This document shows, in pieces, positions 17,780 to 26,661 of a stretch of 38,588 nucleotides of DNA (the first letter of the stretch is position 1; each line of letters starts with the position of its first letter). The notes beneath the pieces were generated by a model. That model was not told the DNA's origin. It saw nothing but the letters and a program-made list of their open reading frames with translations, and made no database searches. The position numbers and the translations under genes are program-made. Source of the DNA: Aeoliella straminimaris (GTDB lineage: Bacteria > Planctomycetota > Planctomycetia > Pirellulales > Lacipirellulaceae). The stretch covers positions 1 through 38,588 of the forward strand of contig NZ_JAMXLR010000081.1 in assembly GCF_024054565.1 (NCBI RefSeq), in the 5' to 3' direction.

Positions 17780-18559
17780 ATGGGCAGCGGCGGCCCCGGC
17801 ACGACCAGCGTTAAACGCAACGACTGGTTAACCGTCTCCGGCGGCAATATCGGAATCGAGATCGGAATCGGCCATCATCTTGGCAACGCGCTCGAGGAGC
17901 CCGTGCTGATTCTCAAGAGCTCGATCGGCAACCGCAGCCTTGGCTGGGACTTGCTCCCGCCCGGATCGTCGTCCTATGAGTTTACCGACCCGAAAGATGG
18001 CAAGACTTACGTCTACGCGGGTTACGGACAGTCGCCGCTGCGCTGGGAGAAAGGAACTGAGCCGAAGCCCATCGACTGGACAGCCGGCCTCCAATACGCT
18101 GGCGACGTCGCCCGCGCCAAGGACGTACTCAATAACCTCGACAAGTACTATCCTGGGGCCAAAGAGTACGAGGTGGCAGGCTTTTTCTGGTGGCAGGGCG
18201 ACAAGGACCGCTACAACGCAGGCCACGCTGCGATGTATGAGAAGAACCTCGTGAAACTGATCCTCGCTTTGCGGGAGGAGTTCGACGTTCCCGACGCCAA
18301 GTTTGTTTGCGCTACGCTTGGCCAGACCAGCAAGGAGAACGCCAAGGAGAATGAGAAGTACCTGCTCGAAGCCCAACTGGCGATCAGCGATGCCGAAAAG
18401 TATCCCGATTTACAGGGCGATGTCGCCACTGTGTATACCAATCCGCTGAGCATGGGCTACAGCTCCAACGCCCACTACGGCGGCAATGCCAAGACTTATA
18501 TGAACGTGGGGTTGGGGATGGGCAAAGCAATGGTCGACCTGCTTCAGGGCGACAAATAA
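17780..18559 (+). pseudogene. 5'-truncated sialate O-acetylesterase-like (SASA) remnant
   Basis: About 260 residues match the C-terminal two thirds of planctomycete SASA-type carbohydrate esterases: IGIGHHLGNALEEPVLILKSS, VAGFFWWQGDKD, NLVKLILALREEF, DAQ-like LEAQLAI, and the C-terminal NAHYGGNAKTYMNVGLGMGKAM that carries the His of the catalytic pair. The N-terminal block with the GQSN nucleophile serine is absent. The frame stays open upstream to 17552, but that part does not look like the family and has no signal peptide. I read it as a decayed fragment left by a deletion or rearrangement, not a working enzyme. It is divergent from the sigma gene. Possible starts are ATG 17780 or anything upstream; none is well supported. 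Confidence 0.75.
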
Positions 18560-19237
18560 ATCGGCGCAATAATCCGATATAGCGGAGTCGAGACCGCGTG
18601 GGTTTTGAGATCAAATTAGTCCGCGCAGCTAAGAAAAGGGCGGCGTTTGCTGACCTGAGCAAGCGATTTGAACTCGCACGCGGTGTTGTTGGAGGCCCTT
18701 TGCGGCTGTAACTTTAGTTAATTGTCAACTTGCCGCGGATGGACCAACACCAGCAAGTTGCGCCTCCTCCAAACTCGCAGAGGTGGCCTCCGAGATTTGA
18801 CACCGATGCGAGTTGGCTGCAGCCCTTAGCCGCCGCGGGTGATGCATCCGCCTGCAATTCGAGCCGGCAGAAACTGCTGGCGGTGTCACCACCGATGCAT
18901 GGGCTTACATCAGAGTAACCAAAGGCGATAGAACCCTTCAGACTCTTGCCCGCCAACGAAGCCCGCCAAATCACGTGCCCTAGGCTAAGTTATTCGCATT
19001 CATTGGAGCATTTCCTGGCGAGATGTTGGTCTATCTTCGCCATTATGGCGCACCAGCGGAGGACCCGGCGACCGCCAAAGTCGACGCCAACGTTTGCCGG
19101 TTGGTGTGTCCGGAAATAAGCCCCAAAGATTGAATTGCTGAGTTCTGTGGTCGGTGAAATCCAACTCATCTGATTTGCGAAGTGAGATTAGATGGACTCA
19201 GAGTGAGAATCATTTCCTAAGAAGCTCCCAGAATTGG
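18560..19237. other. gene-poor region with dispersed repeat and short frames
   Basis: No convincing gene lies in this 678-bp stretch. It holds copy A of a dispersed repeat (18738-18850). Two short plus-strand frames look protein-like but I cannot place them: 18598-18711 (GTG start, 37 residues, with VRAAKKRAAFADLSKRFE) and 19023-19133 (ATG start, 36 residues, with LVYLRHYGAPAEDPAT). They may be gene scraps left with the truncated esterase next door, or chance. Confidence 0.55.
18738..18850 (+). repeat. dispersed intergenic repeat, copy A
   Basis: Bases 18738-18814 align without gaps to 32198-32274 and 36598-36674. The best kept blocks are GATGGACCA at the start, GTTGCGCC, CGCAG-GG, TCCGA-ATTTGACACC and TGCGAGTT. 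A shared GATGCATCCGC follows at 18840. Copy A also has the inverted pair AACTCGCA/TGCGAGTT. Function is unknown; a small non-autonomous mobile element or a structured RNA are both possible. Confidence 0.7.
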
Positions 19238-21049
19238 TCAGCCCTCGTTTCCTTCACTATCCACATCCGACAGCGACCCCTTGGCATCGATCGAGACATT
19301 GTCACAGAAGTTGACCACGAAGGGAGGAAGTGCTGCTTCTCGGGGAGGATAGGCAGACGTTTTCTCCACGGAGTTTTCTTGCCAGGTAAGGCCGTCCACG
19401 CAGTAGGCGTTGAGCAGCGTGCTCTGGTCGAACACTCTGAATGTGTTGCCGGTGATTCGGACGTTTCTGTTGTAGCGGCTGGTTTCTTGGTCTTCGCGGA
19501 TGCCAGCCTTGACGTCGATAATCGCCTCACCCCAGACACCGAAGAGGCAATTGTCGAAAGTGTTATTTCGGATAACGCAGTCGCGCACACCGCCCTGCTC
19601 GAACCAGAAACACGAGTCGCCCTCGAAAAGAATGGCGGCGCCAGGCGTGTGGAAATAATTGTCTTCGACTATGGTCTTGCCCCGACAGTTGAGTAGCATG
19701 CCGCGGGCGCGATTATTACGGATGACATTGTCAGAGATCGTAACTTCCGGGTAGTCACGGATCTCGGCGATTGCATCGCCGATCTGTATGTCATCGGGTA
19801 GAGAATTGGAGAACACCACCGCCGTGCATTCCTTGTTAATTCGTCTAACCGATTCCACTGTGGCGGTGGCGTAGGTGATCATACTTTGGCCACGAACCAG
19901 TTCAACTACGCTGCCCGGCTTGAGAAAGTCGAAACCGTGCTGCTGGCGGTGCATGAGTTGGACGATGACCTGATCATCGTCGAGTTTTTCGACAACCTGC
20001 ACGTAAATACCATGAATGTTGGTGGCGTCGTCCTTCTGGTTCTCGAACAGGTTGTGAGTCAAAACAATTCTGCCCGTGCAATTCACGAAGTGAGTGGCGT
20101 CGGCGGTCGTGCTGACCATGCGTCCGTGCGAAGGCGTGACCTTGCAGTGATCGACCGTGACGTTGTGTGTGCGTTGACCAAGGATGCCCATGCCCCCGGC
20201 GTGGTGGATGGTAACGTTGTGTAAAACCACGTTCACGCAGTCAGAGACAACAATGCCGGGGACCTTACGGTGGTTGGGGCCGAACACCATCGTATTGCCG
20301 GGGATGCCCTTGAGACCGGGCACGCGGATGCGCACCTTCCGCCCGCCAAGAGACTCGGCAGGGTAGCCGTTAATGGAACTAAAGTAGAAGTCGTGCGCCA
20401 TATAGGCTGTTTCGCGTTTCGCGGTGTCGTACTCCAACATATGGGAACTGCCGTAGACCTCGCCATTGGAAACAGTTGTCAGGGGGCCCTCATCGTCTTG
20501 GCCACTGGTGAACAGCAGCGTTCCTTTGTGTACCTTGAAGAAAAATTTCTCGAGGATCTCGACATCCATTCCCTCTTCGTCGCAACCCAGGATGATGGCC
20601 TCACTGTGGAACGGACGTTCGAAGTCGATGGAAAAGTTTTCCAGCGAGATGTTGCTTGACCGGTCGAGGATGAAGGGGTTGATAAAACCATGGAAGAGAA
20701 ACTCCGACGCTTGGCCGTCAATGGCGAGGTCTTGGATTCCCTCAAGTGAAAAGGCAACTCGCTTAAGCCCCTCGTCGTTGTTGCTGATGAAGAAGTACTT
20801 TTCGGCCGCAAATTGTGGATGGAATTCGTACCGCCCCTTTGGGAATACCAGCCGGGTCGCTCCCTCCGCTTTGCAGGCATCCAGCGCAGCCATTACCGCG
20901 CGGGTGTCGTCTCGCCCGTCGTCGGGTCGCGCCCCATAGTCGACAACATTGACTTCCATGCTGTTTGCCGTTCCGGCACAAGCGAATACAACCAGCCAGG
21001 AGAGGCGAGTTGCGAGCAACGGAAAACTAACAATCATGGGGTCGCTCAT
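19238..21049 (-). CDS. GH110 family alpha-1,3-galactosidase (parallel beta-helix), secreted
   Basis: A 603-residue exported enzyme of the GH110 right-handed beta-helix family, which removes terminal alpha-1,3-linked galactose with inversion. After a signal peptide ending near TANS, the start of the helix reads VNVVDYGARPDDGRDDTRAV. Family blocks include KYFFISNNDEG, SIDFERPFHSEA, TTADATHFVNC (Asp317) and NQKDDATNIHGIYVQ (Asp340 and Asp341). These three Asp residues match the catalytic set known for GH110. Length fits the family. The start is ATG 21049, which overlaps the previous stop as ATGA (21046-21049); the 44 residues before it in the same frame do not belong. It has no dockerin or PEP-CTERM tail, unlike the first beta-helix gene of the operon. 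It probably completes hydrolysis after the two upstream helix proteins. Confidence 0.88.
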   Translation of the reverse strand: MSDPMIVSFPLLATRLSWLVVFACAGTANSMEVNVVDYGARPDDGRDDTRAVMAALDACKAEGATRLVFPKGRYEFHPQFAAEKYFFISNNDEGLKRVAFSLEGIQDLAIDGQASEFLFHGFINPFILDRSSNISLENFSIDFERPFHSEAIILGCDEEGMDVEILEKFFFKVHKGTLLFTSGQDDEGPLTTVSNGEVYGSSHMLEYDTAKRETAYMAHDFYFSSINGYPAESLGGRKVRIRVPGLKGIPGNTMVFGPNHRKVPGIVVSDCVNVVLHNVTIHHAGGMGILGQRTHNVTVDHCKVTPSHGRMVSTTADATHFVNCTGRIVLTHNLFENQKDDATNIHGIYVQVVEKLDDDQVIVQLMHRQQHGFDFLKPGSVVELVRGQSMITYATATVESVRRINKECTAVVFSNSLPDDIQIGDAIAEIRDYPEVTISDNVIRNNRARGMLLNCRGKTIVEDNYFHTPGAAILFEGDSCFWFEQGGVRDCVIRNNTFDNCLFGVWGEAIIDVKAGIREDQETSRYNRNVRITGNTFRVFDQSTLLNAYCVDGLTWQENSVEKTSAYPPREAALPPFVVNFCDNVSIDAKGSLSDVDSEGNEG

Positions 21050-22800
21050 CTCGTCCGATTTCCCTGCATAGTGACTTCTGTGCAGTGGTGAGTGAGGATT
21101 GGGTTTTCGGGACGATTGATGCCGTTGATAAGTCGAATCAATGCGTCGCCGGAAGAACTGACGTGGCCTTCCTGATGACAACGATTGCCCGTAATCACTA
21201 GATCGCTAGTGGAAGTCACGAGGATATTAGGCGAGGGGCAGCTGTCGATCCGATTGTCGGTAATAGAGATGCCTCTATGCGAGCGGCCGGAGCCGAACTC
21301 CCCGTCGCCACCGAGAGTATAGACGGCAATGCCAACGCCTCCGCAGTTGGAGATCTTGTTACGCAGGATCTTCACATTTTCCGCGGCCCCCGCTTCCAAC
21401 CAATAGTATTCCGGGGCCACTTTGATAGACTCCATTCGACATCTAGTTAAAGTGTTATCACGGATCTCGCCGTTACTCGCCTTAACCAAGATCCCCCTCG
21501 ACCGAACGTGACCGAAGTCGCATCCGGCAACGAGGAATCCCTGCCCCTGGCGTTCGCGAGCAGACACAAGGGAACCCTTTGCCATTGTGACAGCACGGTC
21601 TAGGGTCAACTCGAAGACTTTGGTTAGATGGCCATCTTCGTGGTCTTTGAGGGATTGATGCAGGTCGAAGGACTGCACAAGTAACCGATCGGCAGGCGTC
21701 AGCAGCCCCAACTCTCGTACTGAAACAACCCTGGCGTCGGGTAGTGATCCGCCGCTAAACATGGCCAACTCGACAAGGTCTCCCTCAACGATGTCCATTC
21801 CATGCTTTGCGAGCACACGCAGCTTGGTGTCCGTGGCAGATGTTATCAGGTGGTAGTCGCCGCAGATATTGACGCAGTCGTCTCCCATGTCATGGGCATA
21901 GCACCCGACAATCCTAGGACCGGCAGAAGCGCGTTTGCTGTGGAAGGCATCGGCGTTCGCCGATCGGAGTCGAGGAAGACCACGTGGCCACGGGTCGTCA
22001 TCTGCGTCTCGTTTCTCGACTCGGCACCTGTCGTAGGTAACGCCCTGACAACCGATTTCTAAAAAGGCGAAGCAGTTGGACGCGAAAACGGAAACCTTCT
22101 CAAGCAGAATATCCACACTCTCCGTCAAGTAGACGGCATGCGAAAGCTGACGGCCGCGAGTGCTGCGTGAGCCGATGGCCACAAGATCACCCTCTTGTTC
22201 GAAGGGCGCGGGGCCGAGGTTCGTCTTCCGAACTTGCAGCCGCGTACCGCTCACCGCTTTGACATCCAAGTCGTAGTAGTCGACGCCTCGCAACTCGTGG
22301 TCTTTGCCGCGGAAGATCTGGTACTTGAAGTCGTAGGCAGTATCGGCAGGCGGGTAGCCTTCGAGGATCTCGATCTCATGGACGCTCTTATCAGCAGATA
22401 GCTTGACGATCCGCCCTTGGGTGAAAGGCAGTGGATCGTAGTCGATGGAAAGTCCCCTCAACCTCAAGCCACGGCAGCCCTCAATTTGGACAGCTCGTGT
22501 TGTTTGCGTGCAGACCATCTCGACGTCGTAGGCAATAATCTCCACGTTCTCAAGATCATGCAGTCGCAGATGCACTCCGTTCGTTGGCTCGACGCGGTAG
22601 CGTCCTGGCGGCACAACTACTGTCGAGTTACCTGCGGATATCGATTCATCAATGAACGCTTGCAAGTCAAATGATACGCCGGATGGCAGCTGATCTGGAC
22701 ACGTCTCCTTTTGAACATCGTTGGCTCCGCTTCTGGATGCCGAGAAGACGAAGCAAACGGCGCACAAGATGCAGAGAATGCGATCGGCTAAAAGTCTCAT
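21046..22800 (-). CDS. parallel beta-helix protein, unclassified putative glycosidase/lyase
   Basis: A secreted protein of about 584 residues. The signal peptide is MRLLADRILCILCAVCFVFSA. A beta-helix follows, opening with FDLQAFIDESISAGNSTVVVPPGRYRVEP. The blocks SIDYDPLPFTQGRIV, ANADAFHSKRASAGP and MGDDCVNICGDYHL (Asp284, Asp307, Asp308) are shared with the upstream protein and lie in the same order as the catalytic Asp residues of GH110 and GH28. I infer a glycosidase of the same superfamily but cannot assign a family. ATG 22800 overlaps the upstream stop as ATGA (22797-22800), and its own stop overlaps the next start in the same way. A reading that begins at 23058 adds 86 residues that run opposite the dockerin-coding end of the neighbouring gene in another frame; I reject it. 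Confidence 0.78.
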   Translation of the reverse strand: MRLLADRILCILCAVCFVFSASRSGANDVQKETCPDQLPSGVSFDLQAFIDESISAGNSTVVVPPGRYRVEPTNGVHLRLHDLENVEIIAYDVEMVCTQTTRAVQIEGCRGLRLRGLSIDYDPLPFTQGRIVKLSADKSVHEIEILEGYPPADTAYDFKYQIFRGKDHELRGVDYYDLDVKAVSGTRLQVRKTNLGPAPFEQEGDLVAIGSRSTRGRQLSHAVYLTESVDILLEKVSVFASNCFAFLEIGCQGVTYDRCRVEKRDADDDPWPRGLPRLRSANADAFHSKRASAGPRIVGCYAHDMGDDCVNICGDYHLITSATDTKLRVLAKHGMDIVEGDLVELAMFSGGSLPDARVVSVRELGLLTPADRLLVQSFDLHQSLKDHEDGHLTKVFELTLDRAVTMAKGSLVSARERQGQGFLVAGCDFGHVRSRGILVKASNGEIRDNTLTRCRMESIKVAPEYYWLEAGAAENVKILRNKISNCGGVGIAVYTLGGDGEFGSGRSHRGISITDNRIDSCPSPNILVTSTSDLVITGNRCHQEGHVSSSGDALIRLINGINRPENPILTHHCTEVTMQGNRTR

Positions 22801-25430
22801 CCCAGTTTCCCCCAGGCATTTCGGGTGCGCGAGCGACCAGTTCGCCCAAGGTAAAGAGTGCATCCCAGTAGTACATGGACAAGACTGGGTAGTTCGGGCA
22901 CGGCCAATGTGGCTCCTTCCGTCGCACTTGACGTGGCCCCAAAGTTGGAGCGCCACAGGGCGTAGTCGAATGAATCGACTATGCCATCGGGAACACCTGC
23001 AGGGCCAGAGCCATCGGCTGCGAGGCCCGGCCCGCTCTGGCCCAGAGTGTTCCGCCATACCACGTAATCCGCCAGATTAACAGCGCCGTCGCCATTGTAG
23101 TCTCCGGGGGCAAGGAAGATGTCGATACTGAAATCGAGGGTAAAGAAGTCGTTTACATCCATAATGGTAGGCCCGATGGTCACGTAGATAGTATCACCAT
23201 TAAGGAGATGACCGAGGTCTGTGTCAAACGAAGCCGTAGCCCCCGACTCTATGACGTCGTAGTGAATTGCTGAATCGCTATTAATATGAACAAGGAGGTC
23301 CAGCTCTGTACCGTTAGGTACAGAGTGAATGAAGCTATCCCGAATCGCGTATTCACCTTCGCTGGTCACTGTGTAAGAGGCAATCACTGATCGCGCGATG
23401 CCCGATGCCCCCCCTTGAAGGGAGCCTAAGCCCGGATGCCCGTTTTCTGGACCGAGCCGGGCATAAGCAGCGGGATTGGCAGTGGGAGTCGACGTCCCAT
23501 CCAACGTGTAGTCCCCGCCGGTCGAGACGAGCGGGGTGTAGTTGATGGGATCCCCGACAGGGCCTCCCGAATTCCATAGGTACTGCCATCCCGCCGCCGG
23601 AGTGTTGGACTGGAAGTCGTTGCGATAATTGGCGATCGTCAACGATGACTCGTTGTGGATCAAGTGGATGCCAGTGTCCTCACCACTGAGGCCGTCGGAT
23701 GCGGCAGAAGCGCGAAGGAGGTTGTCCCCGTAAGAGCCTAAATTCTTGACGGTATTGCCTGAGAATGAAACGTTCGATGCATGATCGACCCAGACAACCG
23801 CCGTGGGGTCGACCCCTGAGTTCGTGCCGTTGTTCGTGTTGATCTCGTGGGTGTTGATGAACTGGTTCGAGTTGACTTGCACTCCGTCGGCCAGACTGAC
23901 TATCAAACCTGGTCCCGCAACGCTGTCGACGATGTTGTCCTCAATCAGGATATTCGAGTGATTTCGTCCTACCCATTGATAGTCGCTTGTGATTGCTATG
24001 CCGGCGACCTGTGTCTGGCCGGGTTGTCCGAACTGTCGACTCGTATTCCTCACCGTGTTGCCACGTATGACAACATTCTCGGTGAATGCGGCTTCTGACC
24101 AATAAAACGGCTCAGGCGCCAGGACAATCCCGCCGATCGAGCTGCCATCGACCAGGTTGTTCTCCACCAATCCGTCGGACGCTTTGATAAGAATTCCCCT
24201 CGCGCGGTGGTTTTCTACTGTGGTATTGCGAATCTCAAAACCGCTGCCGTTGCGGTCGGGGCTTGCAACAAGATCGCCTGGACTGAGATTCAAAGGCTGG
24301 TCGAGTGTCAGTCGATAGCCGACGTTCAGTGGGTTTACCGCACTCGGTAGATAAGTGTTTCGGATCATAGTCAATCCGCTATCGAGTGACGCGTCTCTGG
24401 TGATCGACTGCACGGTAGCTTCCGTGATTTCACCGGTATTCACATGGAAGCCACGGATTCGGTCGCCGACTTGAAACCGCAACCCATCGTAGTTTGTTTT
24501 GGCGCCGACCTCTAAGTTGGTGCCGTTTGAGGAGCCGACGAGGTGAAAATCGGTATTGATAGCAATGCCATCGTCGCCTTGGTTCGCGAAACGCGAGTCG
24601 ATGATCTTCGGACCCACCGAGGTGTGCTTACTGTGGAAAGCATCGGCGTTGCTCGAGAGTAAGCGAGGTACGGAAGCGCCTGGCGGCAATGGCCCCGGTA
24701 CGACCTGGACATTGTGGTACTCGTTGGAACCCCCACCGTTTTCAAAGAAGCCGAATGCGGTCGAAGCATGCAGCGTCACGTCTTGCAGCGTGACATTCGT
24801 GGAGTCCTGCAAGAGTACACCATGAGGAATCTGGGTATCTCCGGTAATGGATACTAAATCCCCCACGGCCAGGGCGTCTTGTGTATTTCCTCGGGATACT
24901 CGCAGCACTCCACTCCCAAGATTGGTGATTCCTGTGCCGTAGCGGGTGACAGTACCGTCTTTGACACGGGCGGTGACTGGATCATAAGTGATGACTCGTT
25001 GATTCCCTGTCACCGTCTTGTAGCCGTCGTGAATCTCAACATCGAATGTTGAGTTGTTCATACTGACGATAGTCCCTTGCGTGAAGGGCAGCGGGTCGTA
25101 GTCGATGGCCGCCCCGCGGAAGGTGACATTGGATGAGTTGGTGAAGCTCATGACCTGCTTCAAGTCGGTGGCGATCAAGTTCACGCCGTCAGCATTGATG
25201 GTTAGATTGCTGGCGCCGTTGATCGGCAGGATCGTGTTCGAAAAGGAGCCGATGCGGTAGTCGCCCGGCGCAATCGTGACGCTCGGATCACCCGCACTGA
25301 TAGCCGCATTTATCTGATTAACGAGCGACTGCGCAGTCGCTCGTTCGGCTGGAGTAGATGCAGATGCGTTTTCCAGGGAAAAGCAGGATATGGATAAGAT
25401 ACAAAGCAACACAGGCTTTACGACATCCAT
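22797..25430 (-). CDS. large parallel beta-helix protein with dockerin repeats and degenerate PEP-CTERM tail
   Basis: About 877 residues. The signal peptide is MDVVKPVLLCILSISCFSLENASA. A beta-helix opens LVNQINAAISAGDPSVTIAPGDYRIG, then has AIDYDPLPFTQGTIV, SNADAFHSKHTSVGP and QGDDGIAINTDFHLV (Asp263, Asp286, Asp287), which mirror the next gene. A second beta-rich domain follows, then type-B dockerin repeats (GDYNGDGAVNLADYVVWRNTLG; IVDSFDYALWRSNFG). The tail reads VPELPS then a hydrophobic segment and RTGRSRTR, so the second Pro of VPEP is lost. The frame is open to ATG 25544; ATG 25430 was chosen because it places the hydrophobic core near the N-terminus, though no ribosome site is visible for either. 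It is the first gene of an ATGA-coupled trio. Confidence 0.78.
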   Translation of the reverse strand: MDVVKPVLLCILSISCFSLENASASTPAERATAQSLVNQINAAISAGDPSVTIAPGDYRIGSFSNTILPINGASNLTINADGVNLIATDLKQVMSFTNSSNVTFRGAAIDYDPLPFTQGTIVSMNNSTFDVEIHDGYKTVTGNQRVITYDPVTARVKDGTVTRYGTGITNLGSGVLRVSRGNTQDALAVGDLVSITGDTQIPHGVLLQDSTNVTLQDVTLHASTAFGFFENGGGSNEYHNVQVVPGPLPPGASVPRLLSSNADAFHSKHTSVGPKIIDSRFANQGDDGIAINTDFHLVGSSNGTNLEVGAKTNYDGLRFQVGDRIRGFHVNTGEITEATVQSITRDASLDSGLTMIRNTYLPSAVNPLNVGYRLTLDQPLNLSPGDLVASPDRNGSGFEIRNTTVENHRARGILIKASDGLVENNLVDGSSIGGIVLAPEPFYWSEAAFTENVVIRGNTVRNTSRQFGQPGQTQVAGIAITSDYQWVGRNHSNILIEDNIVDSVAGPGLIVSLADGVQVNSNQFINTHEINTNNGTNSGVDPTAVVWVDHASNVSFSGNTVKNLGSYGDNLLRASAASDGLSGEDTGIHLIHNESSLTIANYRNDFQSNTPAAGWQYLWNSGGPVGDPINYTPLVSTGGDYTLDGTSTPTANPAAYARLGPENGHPGLGSLQGGASGIARSVIASYTVTSEGEYAIRDSFIHSVPNGTELDLLVHINSDSAIHYDVIESGATASFDTDLGHLLNGDTIYVTIGPTIMDVNDFFTLDFSIDIFLAPGDYNGDGAVNLADYVVWRNTLGQSGPGLAADGSGPAGVPDGIVDSFDYALWRSNFGATSSATEGATLAVPELPSLVHVLLGCTLYLGRTGRSRTRNAWGKLG

Positions 25431-25598
25431 AGTCGACAATGTACGTCGACACTTGTAGAGCGCTGTGAACGAGGATCCTACAGCTCGACATTTACACGTG
25501 ATCCAACGCTCCTGCCTATTCTGCATGCTAATCGTTTTAATCATTCCGTGTTGTACTGCTGAATCTAGAGTGCAATAGCCTGCACGTCGAATCTAATG

Positions 25599-25643
25599 AG
25601 ATCGCGGGCTGCTGGACCTGACGATCGCAGCAGCCCGTGATTC
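25599..25643. terminator. long hairpin between PEP-CTERM gene and beta-helix operon
   Basis: Inverted repeat CGGGCTGCTG (25605-25614) and CAGCAGCCCG (25628-25637), extendable to 14 pairs with ATCG/TGAT, and a 13-nt loop. It lies after the stop at 25708 and before the start at 25430 on the minus strand. No U-tract follows on the minus strand, so it could be a 3'-end stabiliser, a partial terminator or a processing site within the operon. Confidence 0.55.
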
Positions 25644-25707
25644 TGTTGTCGTCACCGCATCCCATCACGACGTCGCTGCCCAGGACGCCGTGACAGGATA
25701 CGCGTAG

Positions 25708-26571
25708 TCAGGCAGAGTAAAGCCTCCGCCGTCCTAAGGCCACTACTGAAAGGCCAAGTCCGAACAGAACGGCCGTGCCGGGTTCGGGGATGGGGCTCAC
25801 GTCGAGCGAAATGGAATCAACTAGCCAATTCGTGTTATTGAATTGAAAGAACAGCGATTCGAACGAAGGGCGGTTCCAGAAGAGCAGTTCTGTTGCATCT
25901 GCTGCGTCAAATGGAGCAGCGTGCACCAATGTCCCATTGTGCCTGAGCTCCATGTCGTAGGTTGCGGTGTTATAGATTAACTCGATGGTATTGAACTCCT
26001 CCAGGAATGCAGGAGTGCCATTTCCGTTGTCACTCGAGACGAACACGTCAAAGCTGAGCCCAGGCTTGTACAGAAGAAAGGGTGCACCTAGAGATTGAAA
26101 AGCAAACGCCGGGCCAGAAGTAGTATTGTTGACGCCCTGGAACGGAACGTCGTCGAATTGAACAAATACGGTGCCGAACTCAGCGCCGTTACCACCGTCG
26201 CTGGTGCGATTCGAGTTAATCTGCAACGTGGCCGTGACGATCGAGTCTGTGTTTTCCAAATCTAAATCTCCGCCCGCCAATATGTCGATGGCCGCTGTGC
26301 CGAAGTTACCGGTTTGAGTCGCGGGGTTTACACCGGTCATCCCACTGACGCCGTCGGTGTAGACGATGTCCGCGTTAGCGTTGAAATAGGTTCCATTAAC
26401 CGCCGCGGTCGATCCATCCGTCGAGCGACCTTCGACACTGCCTCCTGGACCAGTGAAATCGTCTTCGAAAACGATCGTCGCGCGGGCATCGACTGATAGT
26501 AAACACAATGCCACGGAAGCAGTGGCTACAAACGTGTAGCATCGATAGCGCGCGGAAGAGTAAGCGTTCAT
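25708..26571 (-). CDS. PEP-CTERM protein, unknown beta-sandwich domain
   Basis: About 287 residues: signal peptide YTFVATASVALCLLSVDARA, a beta-rich jelly-roll-like body (TIVFEDDFTGPGGSVEGR; FNTIELIYNTATYDMELRHNG), then IPEPG, a membrane segment and GRRR at the end. This is a classical exosortase substrate. The opening IVFEDDFTGPGG is close to IVFQDTFSGPAG in the next gene upstream, so the two are probably paralogues. The frame opens at ATG 26652, but ATG 26571 has a better signal peptide and GGAG about 10 nt upstream. It has no dockerin repeats. The ligand is unknown. Confidence 0.8.
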   Translation of the reverse strand: MNAYSSARYRCYTFVATASVALCLLSVDARATIVFEDDFTGPGGSVEGRSTDGSTAAVNGTYFNANADIVYTDGVSGMTGVNPATQTGNFGTAAIDILAGGDLDLENTDSIVTATLQINSNRTSDGGNGAEFGTVFVQFDDVPFQGVNNTTSGPAFAFQSLGAPFLLYKPGLSFDVFVSSDNGNGTPAFLEEFNTIELIYNTATYDMELRHNGTLVHAAPFDAADATELLFWNRPSFESLFFQFNNTNWLVDSISLDVSPIPEPGTAVLFGLGLSVVALGRRRLYSA

Positions 26572-26661
26572 TAGTTCATGGCTCCAGGAGGTGAGAAAAG
26601 TAAAAAACAACAAACAACCAACAAGCAGTCGCCGTGCGCTGCATCTCGACATACTCGCAGA

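Noticed and set aside
21050..21181. Extension of the GH110 protein upstream of 21049
   Set aside because: It starts with TTG and is not family-like, while ATG 21049 is coupled by ATGA and opens a signal peptide.
22801..23058. Long N-terminal extension of the second beta-helix protein
   Set aside because: It is Arg/Trp/Cys-rich, overlaps the dockerin-coding end of the upstream gene in another frame, and the signal peptide begins at ATG 22800, which overlaps the upstream stop.
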